From Planctomycetaceae bacterium (GTDB taxonomy: Bacteria > Planctomycetota > Planctomycetia > Pirellulales > Lacipirellulaceae): 64,000 bases of DNA. The notes under the pieces were generated by a model, which saw only the letters and a list, made by a program, of their open reading frames with translations, was not told where the DNA came from and did no database searches. Made by a program: the position numbers and the translations under genes. This document shows, piece after piece, positions 7,681 through 15,886 of this stretch. Position 1 is the stretch's first letter; each line of letters begins with the position of its first letter. Location of the stretch: positions 145,714-209,713 of the forward strand of contig PABB01000069.1 in assembly GCA_002702655.1 (NCBI GenBank). The letters run 5' to 3'.

Positions 7681-8108
7681 TCTCGCAATTCGCCGAGCAT
7701 CCGATCGTGGCGCCGATCGACTTCACCGAGGAAGCCGACCGCGGCGTGCTGTATGCATTGAGCCTGGCCAAAGGCCCCGAGGGGGTCACCGCATTGCATG
7801 TGGCGCCCCCGCTGGCCGCGTTCGAACCCGGCGTGGTGTGGGACATGGTCAGCGACCAGGATCGCCTGGGGCGACTAAAAGAAGTGTTCCACGAGCGGTA
7901 CGCAGACGACCGCTACCGGGGCATGCACTTCTCAGTGCGGTTCGGCGAGCCGGCTCACGAGATTGCCGACTTCGCCCAGGAACTCAAAGCGGGGTTGATC
8001 GTCATGCCCTCGCACGGCCGCACCGGCGTCTCGCACTTGGTGATGGGCTCGGTCGCCGAGCGCGTGGTGCGGTTTGCGCACTGCCCGGTGCTGGTGCTGA
8101 AAAGCTGA
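7677..8108 (+). CDS. Universal stress protein (UspA family)
   Basis: A 143-residue single Usp domain. It starts with the typical strand and loop I-V-A-P-I-D-F-T-E-E-A-D and ends with the ATP-binding signature G-R-T-G-V-S-H-L-V-M-G-S-V-A-E-R-V followed by C-P-V-L-V-L. The Gly-2x-Gly-9x-Gly-Ser pattern of ATP-binding Usp proteins is complete, so nucleotide binding is likely. Start codon and the stop of the upstream CBS gene overlap as ATGA, giving one two-gene unit that probably senses energy or stress state. No specific client is indicated. Confidence 0.92.
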   Translation: MISQFAEHPIVAPIDFTEEADRGVLYALSLAKGPEGVTALHVAPPLAAFEPGVVWDMVSDQDRLGRLKEVFHERYADDRYRGMHFSVRFGEPAHEIADFAQELKAGLIVMPSHGRTGVSHLVMGSVAERVVRFAHCPVLVLKS

Positions 8109-8152
8109 TTTCGCGCGTGCCGGGAGAGCGAGGCTGCGGCCGAGCTCGTCTG

Positions 8153-8306
8153 AGGCCTGAAAGGCCGGCGCTACGCTAGCCCAGGGCGGAGCCCTGGGAA
8201 CGTGTCAACGCGCTCAAATACGAGCCCTGAAAGGGCTCTGGCATCATCCCGCCACAAGACCCAGGGCTGCGCCCTGGGCTATCATAGCGCCGGCCCGTTG
8301 GGCCTG
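8153..8306. repeat. Composite inverted repeat with three internal palindromes
   Basis: The spacer between the Usp gene and mutS is a nested repeat. Outer arms at 8163-8187 and 8271-8295 are inverted copies (25 nt, about three central mismatches). Inside lie CCCAGGGC-3-GCCCTGGG (8180-8198 and again 8260-8278) and GAGCCCT-3-AGGGCTC (8222-8238). AGGCCTGAAAGGCC marks the left end. Such AGCCCAGGGC/GCCCTGAAAGGGC elements are common in planctomycetes. Confidence 0.75.
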
Positions 8307-8343
8307 AAGACTTGGCAATTTGATCCGCATTCAGGTCAGCGGT

Positions 8344-11127
8344 TCATGCCTTAGGCAGCTGCGAATCCGACGGCGCGAGTTGCTCGCGCCAGCGGGTGAG
8401 CAGTTGCAGCGCTTCGAGCGGCGTCAGGTCGTTGGGGTCGACCGCGCGGATTTCGTCAAGCAGCGGGTGGTCGGCCAGTTCGAACAGGGTGAGTTGGAAC
8501 TGGCCGGCGCGGTTGGCGCCGGCGTGGGGGGCGTCGACGCGGCGGGTGGAGGTCGATGGTTCAAGGACGCCGTGGCCGGCGTCGCCAACATCCCCTCCCC
8601 GTTCCGCCTTCCCCGTTCCGCTTTCCAACTGAGCGAGCACCTCTTCGGCGCGGGCGTTGACGCTCCGCGGCACGCCCGCGAGTTTGGCGACGTGGATGCC
8701 GTAGCTCTTGTCCGCGGCGCCCGCGACGATTTGGTGCAGGAACACCACCTCGTCCATCCACTCCTTGACCGCCACGTTGTAGTTGGCCACGCCCGGCAGC
8801 TGCTCGGCCAGTTGGGTCAGTTCGTGATAGTGCGTCGCAAACAGCGTGCGGCAGCCGATGGCGTCGTGCAGGTGCTCGACCACGGCCCAGGCGAGCGACA
8901 GTCCGTCGTAGGTGCTGGTGCCGCGCCCGATCTCGTCGAGGATCACCAAGCTGCGCCGCGTGGCCGTGTTGAGGATCCGCGCCGTCTCGGTCATCTCGAC
9001 CATGAACGTGCTGCGGCCGCGGGCCAGGTCGTCGCTGGCGCCGACCCGGGCGAAGATGCGATCGGCCACCCCCACCGTGGCCGCCCGCGCGGGGACGAAG
9101 CTGCCGACTTGCGCCATGAGCGTGATCAGCGCTGTTTGGCGGATGTACGTGCTCTTGCCCGCCATGTTGGGGCCGGTGATCAGCAGGAGTGAGGCTTGAG
9201 GCGCGAGGCGTGAGGGTTGCGAGACGGCAGTTTCGTCATCGCTGGCCGCCTCCCCATTCCCTATTTCGCCTTCCCCATTCACTGCGCTGCAGTAACTGTC
9301 GTTGGGGACGAAGGTGCCTTCCGGTTCGGTGATGTCGAGCACGGGGTGGCGGCCCGCGTCGATCTCGAGCACCGGCTCGGCGGAGATGGTCGGCCGGGCG
9401 TAGTTGCGGCTGCGGGCCAGCTCGGCCAGCCCGGCCAGCACGTCGATCTCGGCGAGCGCTTCGCTGGTGCTCTGCAGCTGCCGCGCGGCCGCGGCGGTGC
9501 ATTCCCGCAGCTCGACGAACAGCTCGTACTGCAAATCGACGGCCCGCTCCTCCGCGGCGAGCACCTTTTCTTCGTGCTCCTTCAGCTCGGGGGTGACGTA
9601 CCGCTCGGCGTTTTTGAGCGTCTGCTTGCGGATGAAATCGTCGGGCACTTTGTCGCGGTGGGCGTGCGTGACCTCCAGGTAATAGCCGAAGACTTTGTTG
9701 AAACCGACCTTCATCGACGGGATGCCGGTCCGCTCGACGGCCTCGGCCTGGTAACGGGCGATCCACTGCTTGCCCCCCTTGGTCAGTTCGCGGTACTCGT
9801 CGAGCTGCTGGTTGAAGCCGGCACGGATGAAGTCCCCCTCGCGGCTCGCCAGCGGACAGTCGTCCTCCAAGGCCGCGTCGAGTTGCCCGCGTAGCTCGCC
9901 GCACAGGTCGATCCGCGCCTCAAGCTGCTGCAGCCGCGCCGCCTGCCGGCCGGTGAGTTTGGCTTTCAGCCCCGGCAGGGTGCGGAGCGTGCGGGCGACG
10001 AACGACAGGTCGCGGGGCGTCGCGCGACCGGCGGTCACGCGGGCCAGCAGCCGCTGCATGTCATAGATCGAGCGGAGCGCCTCGCGGAGCTCGCCGGTCA
10101 GCGCGGCGTCGGCCACGAGTTCCTCGACCGCGTCGAGTCGCGCGTCGATCGCCGCAGGGTCGGTCAGCGGGCTGGCGAGCCAGTCGCCCAGCAGCCGGGC
10201 GCCCATCGACGTGACGGTGCGGTCCATCACGCCCCACAGCGAACCGTCGCGGCGGCCGTCGCGGATCGTGGCAGTGATCTCCAGGCTGCGGCGGGTCGCT
10301 TCGTCGATCTCCAGCCGCGCGGTCGTGCGATGCGGCGCCAGCCGGTCGACGTGGGCCAGCGACGACTTTTGCGTCTCGACGAGATAGTCGAGCACGGCCC
10401 CCGCAGCGGCCAGCGCGGGTTCGTCCCCCTCGCCAAAGCCAAATCCGTCCAGCGAGTGCGTGCCGAAGTGCTTGGCCAGCGCCGCGGTCGCCGCCTGCTG
10501 GCCGAACGCCCACGCGGGCCGGGGGGTGATCATCCGCCCCTCGGTCCAGGCGATCGCCAGCGGCGCCGCGTCGTCGCGGGTGAGGATCTCGACGGGGGCA
10601 ATTCGCGCGATCTCGTCGCCCAGCTTGTCGGCGGGCAGCACGGCCGCCTCGAACCGGCCCGTGGACACGTCGATCCAGGCCAGCCCGATGGGGGGCGACT
10701 CGGCGGCGGACGACTTGGCGGCGGCCGGTCCCCCGCAGGCGATTGCTAGCAGGTAGTTGGCCGCGCACGGATCGAGCAGCGCGTCGTCGGTCACCGTGCC
10801 GCGGCTGACGATCCGCGTCACCTCGCGGCGAACGATCCCCTTAGCCTGGCGGGGGTCTTCGACCTGCTCGCAGACGGCGGCGCGGAGCCCGGCGGCGATG
10901 ATCTTGGCCAGATAGCCGTCGAGTTGGTGGTGGGGAAAGCCGGCCATGGGGACCGGGTTGTCCCCCTTATCGCGGCTGGTGAGCGACAGCCCCAGCACCC
11001 GCGCGGCGGTTTTGGCGTCTTCGTGGAACAGCTCGTAGAAATCGCCCATCCGAAACAGCAGCAGCGCGTCGCCGGCCGCCGCCTTGGCGTCGGCGTATTG
11101 CTGCATCATCGGAGAGAGGGCGGCCAT
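8344..11127 (-). CDS. mutS: DNA mismatch repair protein MutS (with in-frame insert)
   Basis: A 927-residue MutS, the mismatch-recognition ATPase. The N-terminus M-M-Q-Q-Y is followed by L-L-F-R-M-G-D-F-Y-E-L-F, which holds the mismatch-wedging Phe-x-Glu. The ATPase part shows Walker A G-P-N-M-A-G-K-S-T, S-T-F-M-V-E-M, Walker B L-V-I-L-D-E-I-G-R-G-T-S, and A-T-H-Y-H-E-L. The ATG at 11125-11127 gives a standard N-terminus; 74 further open codons upstream are unlike MutS. About 35 low-complexity residues (roughly 612-647) are inserted just before Walker A, and a second such segment lies at about 829-852. Both are encoded by DNA that resembles intergenic repeats of this genome. The ATPase and mismatch motifs are intact, so the protein is probably functional. 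Confidence 0.95.
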   Translation of the reverse strand: MAALSPMMQQYADAKAAAGDALLLFRMGDFYELFHEDAKTAARVLGLSLTSRDKGDNPVPMAGFPHHQLDGYLAKIIAAGLRAAVCEQVEDPRQAKGIVRREVTRIVSRGTVTDDALLDPCAANYLLAIACGGPAAAKSSAAESPPIGLAWIDVSTGRFEAAVLPADKLGDEIARIAPVEILTRDDAAPLAIAWTEGRMITPRPAWAFGQQAATAALAKHFGTHSLDGFGFGEGDEPALAAAGAVLDYLVETQKSSLAHVDRLAPHRTTARLEIDEATRRSLEITATIRDGRRDGSLWGVMDRTVTSMGARLLGDWLASPLTDPAAIDARLDAVEELVADAALTGELREALRSIYDMQRLLARVTAGRATPRDLSFVARTLRTLPGLKAKLTGRQAARLQQLEARIDLCGELRGQLDAALEDDCPLASREGDFIRAGFNQQLDEYRELTKGGKQWIARYQAEAVERTGIPSMKVGFNKVFGYYLEVTHAHRDKVPDDFIRKQTLKNAERYVTPELKEHEEKVLAAEERAVDLQYELFVELRECTAAAARQLQSTSEALAEIDVLAGLAELARSRNYARPTISAEPVLEIDAGRHPVLDITEPEGTFVPNDSYCSAVNGEGEIGNGEAASDDETAVSQPSRLAPQASLLLITGPNMAGKSTYIRQTALITLMAQVGSFVPARAATVGVADRIFARVGASDDLARGRSTFMVEMTETARILNTATRRSLVILDEIGRGTSTYDGLSLAWAVVEHLHDAIGCRTLFATHYHELTQLAEQLPGVANYNVAVKEWMDEVVFLHQIVAGAADKSYGIHVAKLAGVPRSVNARAEEVLAQLESGTGKAERGGDVGDAGHGVLEPSTSTRRVDAPHAGANRAGQFQLTLFELADHPLLDEIRAVDPNDLTPLEALQLLTRWREQLAPSDSQLPKA

Positions 11128-11562
11128 GGCGCGGTCTGGGGCGTGCTGTGGGGGCTTCGAGCGAGCGGCCCGCCATGCTACCAGTTGGCCCCAGCGCGTC
11201 TCAACCGCCCCGCTTCGCCTCACTGCGCGAGCTGATCGCAGCGGGCCGGCGGCGACTGTTTCTTCCGCCTGATTTGGCGTTGTTCTGGAGATTGCGTGGT
11301 GCAGGCGGCGGAGAAAGTCCGAAACTCCTAACGAATTGACGAGTTTCACATTGACTCAGCCGGGGGCAGGTTCATAAACTTCTCCCGTTCTTGCAATTTG
11401 CAATGTGGCGGCCGCCTTCGGTTTCAGTACCGGAATGTTCGGCGCCAGCGGATTCCGCTCACCGGCCGTTTCCCGACGGCTGACTGCCCACCGCACTCCC
11501 TGCCGAACTCTCGCTAGAGACGTACTTCGGCGTCCGCTTGCACTTTCCCTCGGAGAAGTTCT
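11128..11562. other. Intergenic region between divergent mutS and SpeD-like genes
   Basis: No convincing gene. It holds an inverted repeat GAAACTC-13 nt-GAGTTTC (11321-11347) and, next to it, a possible plus-strand promoter. The reading frame entering mutS stays open through part of it but has no MutS similarity. Confidence 0.55.
11351..11378 (+). promoter_or_regulatory. Possible sigma70-type promoter of the SpeD-like/SET operon
   Basis: TTGACT (11351-11356) and CATAAA (11373-11378) are separated by 16 nt. The inverted repeat 11321-11347 ends just upstream and could be an operator. The leader to the SpeD-like start would be about 180 nt. Confidence 0.35.
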
Positions 11563-11958
11563 GTGTCTACTGCTGCGCTGGCGGAGTATCGCCGCATTGT
11601 CCACGACGGCGTGCCGCACTACGGCCAACACCTGATCGCGACCTGTCTGGGTTGCAACGAAGCCATCCTGTCGATCGACAAGATGAGCGAGTTCCTCAAA
11701 ACCATGGCCGACGAGATCGACATGGTCCGCTTTGGCGAACCGCTCGTGGCGCGGTTCGGGGGCGGCATCGAAACCGGGATTTCCGGCGTGCAGCTGATCG
11801 AGACCAGCGCGATCGTCATCCACACCAACGATGCGCATCGCGACATGTACCTGGACGTGTTCAGCTGCAAGAGTTTCAAGGAAGAGACCGTCCGGCGCGT
11901 GCTGGACGAATTTCTGCTTCCCGCTTCCGTGACGACCGAGGTGATGTACCGCCGATGA
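11563..11958 (+). CDS. S-adenosylmethionine decarboxylase-like pyruvoyl protein (SpeD family)
   Basis: A 131-residue protein with the fold signature of small bacterial SpeD proenzymes. The segment I-E-T-S-A-I-V-I-H-T aligns with the SpeD self-cleavage site E-S-H-x-T-I-H-T: Ser82 sits at the pyruvoyl-forming position and His87 at the processing histidine. Cys102 in F-S-C-K-S-F aligns with the catalytic Cys. The neighbouring Glu-Ser-His is changed to Thr-Ser-Ala, so specificity may differ; SpeD homologues that decarboxylate arginine or ornithine instead of AdoMet are known. No spermidine synthase is nearby. Instead, the stop overlaps the start of a SET-domain gene by 4 bp (ATGA). The start ATG at 11563 (M-S-T-A-A) follows GGAGAAG. 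Confidence 0.75.
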   Translation: MSTAALAEYRRIVHDGVPHYGQHLIATCLGCNEAILSIDKMSEFLKTMADEIDMVRFGEPLVARFGGGIETGISGVQLIETSAIVIHTNDAHRDMYLDVFSCKSFKEETVRRVLDEFLLPASVTTEVMYRR

Positions 11959-12407
11959 GACTGTACCCGAATTTCTTGCCGGCTATCGAGGATGAGCCGC
12001 AGCCGAGCGATTTCGCGGTCGAGCAAATCGACGACCAACGCGGCGAAGGGGTGATCGCCCTGCGCACATTTGCGCCCGGCGACGTGCTGTTTCGCATGAA
12101 CGGCATCCCGATGACCGAGATCACCCAGCACACATTGCAGCTGGCTCCCGAAGTGCATCTGCACGATCCGTGGGTGGCAGGCAAGGTGCTGCACAGTTGC
12201 GCGCCCAACTCTCGGTTGGACGTGGAGACGCAATACTACGTGGCCGTGCGGCCGATCGCCCCGGGCGATCTGCTGACCATGGACTACGACGAGACCGAGG
12301 ACGTGCTGTATCGCGCGTTCGAATGCCGCTGCGGCGCGCCGCAGTGTCGCGGGTTCATCGCGGGCCGCAAGGTCCCAGTTGCGGCGACGCAGGATGCATT
12401 GACCTGA
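11955..12407 (+). CDS. SET-domain protein (putative protein-lysine methyltransferase)
   Basis: A 150-residue SET-domain protein. It shows G-E-G-V-I-A-L near residue 30, the pseudoknot motif H-S-C-A-P-N (80-85), L-T-M-D-Y (107-111), and a post-SET-like zinc cluster C-R-C-G....C-R-G-F-I (Cys124, 126, 131). SET enzymes transfer methyl groups from AdoMet to lysine. It is translationally coupled to the SpeD-like gene upstream by an ATGA overlap, so two AdoMet-related activities are made in step. The target is unknown; in other bacteria SET proteins modify histone-like or ribosomal proteins. A hairpin terminator follows at 12445-12478. Confidence 0.85.
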   Translation: MRLYPNFLPAIEDEPQPSDFAVEQIDDQRGEGVIALRTFAPGDVLFRMNGIPMTEITQHTLQLAPEVHLHDPWVAGKVLHSCAPNSRLDVETQYYVAVRPIAPGDLLTMDYDETEDVLYRAFECRCGAPQCRGFIAGRKVPVAATQDALT

Positions 12408-12442
12408 TCGACGCCGGAGTTTTCTCCGTAACGATTTTCCCA

Positions 12443-12486
12443 GCGCCCTGGCCCGTTGCCAATGTGACGGGCCAGGGCGTCTCTTT
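12443..12486 (+). terminator. Hairpin terminator after the SpeD-like/SET operon
   Basis: A perfect 12-bp stem GCCCTGGCCCGT (12445-12456) / ACGGGCCAGGGC (12467-12478) with a 10-nt loop is followed by a weak T-tract (GTCTCTTT). Position just after the SET gene fits intrinsic termination. Confidence 0.65.
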
Positions 12487-12555
12487 GCGCCCTACTTCAG
12501 GTTCGCAGTCGCGGTTCCGTTTGCTCAGTTCCGGGCGCGGACGTAAGCTATAGGC

Positions 12556-13140
12556 ATGACTGCCGCCGAAGCTTCCCAACTGCTGACGATCGAACAGTAT
12601 CTCGAAGGGGAATTGCGCTCGGACGTCCGGCACGAGTACCTGGGCGGCTACGTCTACGCGATGGCGGGGGCCCGGACGCAGCACAACCGGATAGCGACGA
12701 ATTTCACCGTCGCACTGGGATCGGCGCTGCGGGATCAGCCCTGCGAGCCCTTCAACTCCGACATGAAGGTCCGCGTGCAATTGGCCAGCCACACGCGGTT
12801 CTACTACCCCGACGCGATGGTGGTCTGCACGCCCAACGCGCCTGACGAGCCCTTTCAGGATCAGCCAGTCGTGGTCGCAGAGGTGCTCTCGGCTGAGACG
12901 CGACGGATTGACGAGGGGGAGAAGCGGGAAGCGTATTGCGCAATCCCCTCGCTGCGAGTCTATTTGCTGATCGAGCAGGATTTGCCGCGGGTCGTCGCGT
13001 ATCGCCGCGGCGAGCAGGGGTTCACGCGGGAAGTCTACGACGGCCCCGACGCGGTGTTCCCGCTCGCGGAGATCGACGCGGACCTGCCGTTGGCTGAACT
13101 CTATCGGCGGGTCGATTTCGCCCCAACGGCCGACTGCTAG
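12556..13140 (+). CDS. Uma2 family (DUF820) PD-(D/E)xK nuclease-fold protein
   Basis: A 194-residue protein of the Uma2 family. Visible features are L-T-I-E-Q-Y-L-E near the start, R-H-E-Y-L-G-G-Y-V-Y-A-M with the Glu of the fold, H-N-R-I-A, then Y-Y-P-D-A-M-V-V with the active-site Asp, and V-V-V-A-E-V-L-S with the Glu of the E-x-K-like element. These place it in the restriction-endonuclease fold. Uma2 proteins are abundant in cyanobacteria and planctomycetes and their role is unknown; many are linked to mobile or defence genes, but I see none here. The gene stands alone after a terminator. Confidence 0.85.
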   Translation: MTAAEASQLLTIEQYLEGELRSDVRHEYLGGYVYAMAGARTQHNRIATNFTVALGSALRDQPCEPFNSDMKVRVQLASHTRFYYPDAMVVCTPNAPDEPFQDQPVVVAEVLSAETRRIDEGEKREAYCAIPSLRVYLLIEQDLPRVVAYRRGEQGFTREVYDGPDAVFPLAEIDADLPLAELYRRVDFAPTADC

Positions 13141-13250
13141 CACGCGTTCGTGCCGGCCGTCGGCGAACCGCCGTTTACCCGCTGGCGAGAACTTTCTATC
13201 CTCCGCCGCCCGGCGTCCCGGGATTCCTGACCGCGCGAGAGGATGTTGTC

Positions 13251-14021
13251 ATGCTGCGTCTGTCGAACACGCTCACCAGTCGATTCGCCTTGGCCCTGTG
13301 CGCGTGCGGCGGGTTCGCCCTGTCGGCGGCGGCTCAAGAGTTTCGCGTCGAGACCGAAGTGTTCGTCGCCGACGAGCCCGAGCCGGCCAGCCGCACGGTG
13401 ACGCTGTTTGAAAACGGCGCCGTCTATGAGTTCATCGACGAGGCGCACCAGATCGTGGTCTATCGCCGCGGCAACGAGGATCGCCCCGGACGGTTCATCC
13501 TGCTCGACACGACCGCCAAGCGGCGGACCGACGTGCCGGTCGACCGCATGGACGCCCTGATGGAGAAGATCCAAGCCTGGGCCGCCGTGCAGAAGGACCC
13601 GATGATGAAGTTCTCGGCCGAGCCGGATTTCAAGGAACAGTACGATCGGGAACTGGGCCAGCTCACGTTGTCCAGCAAGGAGTGGACGTACAAAGCAGCC
13701 ACGGTGACGGCCGAGGACGCGGCGGCGCTGATCCGCTACCGCGACTTCACCGACGCCTACGCCAAGCTGAACGCCCTGATGCACGGCGAGGCGCCCCCCG
13801 GGCCGCGGCTGGCGCTCAACGCGGCGCTGGAGAAGCACGGGATCGTGCCGGTGGAGATCCGTCGCATTCTGGGCAACGACGAAGACACGCAGGTCCGGGC
13901 CGCCCATCTGTTCTCCTGGCGGCTGTCGCGCAACGATCGATCCCGCATCGACGAAGCCCAGCGGTTTCTGGCGAACTACGAAAAGGTCGACAACGAAACC
14001 TACCGCACGGCGCTCAGGTAG
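13251..14021 (+). CDS. Secreted planctomycete protein of unknown function
   Basis: A 256-residue protein with a cleavable signal peptide (R-F-A-L-A-L-C-A-C-G-G-F-A-L-S-A-A-A, cleavage about residue 29 before Q-E-F). The mature part looks globular and alpha/beta, with a start F-R-V-E-T-E-V-F and a helical middle. I do not recognise a catalytic motif. Similar proteins of this length are, from memory, conserved in Pirellulales. The ATG at 13251 follows GAGAGGATG; the gene ends 141 bp before a membrane protein on the same strand, so a shared transcript is possible. Confidence 0.7.
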   Translation: MLRLSNTLTSRFALALCACGGFALSAAAQEFRVETEVFVADEPEPASRTVTLFENGAVYEFIDEAHQIVVYRRGNEDRPGRFILLDTTAKRRTDVPVDRMDALMEKIQAWAAVQKDPMMKFSAEPDFKEQYDRELGQLTLSSKEWTYKAATVTAEDAAALIRYRDFTDAYAKLNALMHGEAPPGPRLALNAALEKHGIVPVEIRRILGNDEDTQVRAAHLFSWRLSRNDRSRIDEAQRFLANYEKVDNETYRTALR

Positions 14022-14162
14022 CCGCCGGCCCCGGGCCGCCGCGGTCAAGGTGCTCGCGACTGGCAGCCAGGCGACCGCCGGACCACGGCAGTTCAGCCAT
14101 TCCCCTTGCGCCGCTGGCGCCTATGCTGGTAGGTCTCCCGACACTCCGGCAAGCGACCCACC

Positions 14163-15176
14163 ATGGCGTATTGGCTGACCACGACAATTCTGCTGACCGT
14201 GCACCTGCTGGCGATGAATCTCGCGGCAGGCGGGCCGGTGATTGCCGTCTGGCTGCTGCGCCATGGCGAGGCAGGCGCGGCGCTGGCCCGCTGGCTGTTG
14301 AAGTGGTCGCTGGCCGGATTGGCGTGGGGCTCGCTGGCAGGCGGCGCGACGCTGCTGCTGCCGAACGAGGCGATGCGCGCTGCGCTGGCTCGGTTCCCCG
14401 CAAGTGCGTACTGGTACGCCCTGACCGAGTTGCTGTTCTCGCTAGCGTGCGTGGCGATTCTGTGGCGGGCGACCGCGGCCATGCAGCGGCGGCGCTGGCT
14501 GGCGTGGGCGCTGGCGATCTTGGCATCGTCGAACCTGCTGTATCATTTCCCGCCGTGGCTGTCCGTGCTGGGACGGCTGGTCGCCGAGCCCCGCTGGGGG
14601 CCCCCGGGGACGCTGCAGCGCCGCGACGTGCTGAAACTGATTGGCACCGGCGAGCCGCTGGCGCTGACGGCGCACTTCGCACTGGCCACGTTTGCGGTGA
14701 CGGCCATGGCCGCGCTGTGGGCGTCGACGCGGATGCCGGCAGTCGACGCGGATGATGGTCCGAGCGACGCGACGCTGCCGGTGCGCGGACTGGCGCTGTG
14801 GGCGCTCGTGCCAACGCTGCTGCAACTGCCCGTGGGGATCTGGCTGCTGGCCGCGGGGAGCGATCGGCTGCGACACGCCGTGATGGGGGGCGACCCGGTG
14901 GCGTCGCTCTGCTTCATCGCGGCACTGCCGGCGGCGTTTTTTCTGACGCAGCGGTTGGCGTCGCTGGCGCTGGGCGAGACCGATCCGGCGCACATCCGCC
15001 GCGCGGGCTGGCATATGCTGACGACCGTGCTGCTGATGAGCGGCAGCCTCCGCGGCGCCCGCGAGGCGCCGCTGACGACCGGCCCCACACGCCCGCACTT
15101 GCAGGGGGCGGCGCAAAGCGAAGCGGACGACCCGGTCGCTGCCGAGTCGCCCGCTGGCGTCAATTCGATTGGCTGA
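14163..15176 (+). CDS. Polytopic membrane protein of unknown function
   Basis: A 337-residue integral membrane protein with about eight hydrophobic segments, beginning with L-T-T-T-I-L-L-T-V-H-L-L-A-M-N-L-A and a Gly-rich loop. A few intramembrane His and Arg residues (V-H-L, L-L-R-H-G) are present, but no quinone, heme or transport signature is clear. The last ~45 residues are hydrophilic. The convergent neighbour 12 bp downstream encodes a c-type cytochrome on the opposite strand, which hints at a redox setting but proves nothing. The start ATG at 14163 leads directly into the first membrane helix. Confidence 0.7.
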   Translation: MAYWLTTTILLTVHLLAMNLAAGGPVIAVWLLRHGEAGAALARWLLKWSLAGLAWGSLAGGATLLLPNEAMRAALARFPASAYWYALTELLFSLACVAILWRATAAMQRRRWLAWALAILASSNLLYHFPPWLSVLGRLVAEPRWGPPGTLQRRDVLKLIGTGEPLALTAHFALATFAVTAMAALWASTRMPAVDADDGPSDATLPVRGLALWALVPTLLQLPVGIWLLAAGSDRLRHAVMGGDPVASLCFIAALPAAFFLTQRLASLALGETDPAHIRRAGWHMLTTVLLMSGSLRGAREAPLTTGPTRPHLQGAAQSEADDPVAAESPAGVNSIG

Positions 15177-15188
15177 CGGCCGGCGCGG

Positions 15189-15671
15189 TCACGCGCCGTC
15201 GGCGTCTTTCTTCTCCGATTCGCCCTCTTTCGATTCGTCTTTCTTGGGTTCCTCCAGGACTTTTTCCAGCGGCCCGCCGGGTAGCTTGCCCGCGGCGATC
15301 AGGGCGGCGAACGTGGGGCTCTTCTTGTCCTTGCCCTCGGCCTCTTTGCCTCGCTCTGTGGGATCGGAGTGCATCTTGCCGACCGTCTCCAGCGCCTTGT
15401 TGATCTTTTCCTTGTTCTCTTTGTCCTTTTTGCGATCGAGTAGCTTGTGCAACTCGGCGCCGTATTGGTTGAAGTTCTTCTTCGACTTTTTGCCTTGATG
15501 GCAAATGTTGCACTTGGCTTTCTTGGCGAGCGCCGGGAACTCCTTGTCTTCGTGCTCGTTGACGTACTTTTTGACAAACTCCGCCTGGAACTGCGGAATG
15601 GCCAGGGCGCGCGGCGCCGCGATGGCCACAAACGCCGCAGCGGCGACGACGGGAACGACTCTGCTGATCAC
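15189..15671 (-). CDS. Secreted mono-heme c-type cytochrome with Lys/Glu-rich tail
   Basis: About 160 residues. A signal peptide (V-V-P-V-V-A-A-A-A-F-V-A-I-A) is followed near residue 54 by the heme-attachment motif C-N-I-C-H. The rest is extremely rich in Lys and Glu, especially the last 45 residues. The GTG at 15669-15671 is the best start: it has a GAGG at 9-nt spacing and starts the signal peptide. The frame is open further upstream but with arginine-rich text that is not a leader. The protein probably carries electrons in the periplasm/paryphoplasm. Partner proteins are not evident; the gene converges on the membrane protein 14163-15176. Confidence 0.75.
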   Translation of the reverse strand: MISRVVPVVAAAAFVAIAAPRALAIPQFQAEFVKKYVNEHEDKEFPALAKKAKCNICHQGKKSKKNFNQYGAELHKLLDRKKDKENKEKINKALETVGKMHSDPTERGKEAEGKDKKSPTFAALIAAGKLPGGPLEKVLEEPKKDESKEGESEKKDADGA

Positions 15672-15886
15672 AATCAACGTCCTCAAAGGATGGATTTCAC
15701 GAAACGGCGCCCAGCCGGCCAGTCGACCGGGGGCATTTGGCGGGTTTTCAAGTAGAATCAGGCCGCCAGGCAGTGTCAACAAACTCCAGACCGCCGGCGC
15801 GACCGCTGCCCGCCGCAAAGTGGCCCTACCGTGGCGGATTTCACGCTCCCCTCGACCCCTCCCTCGCTTGGCCTGCCGCATTCACG

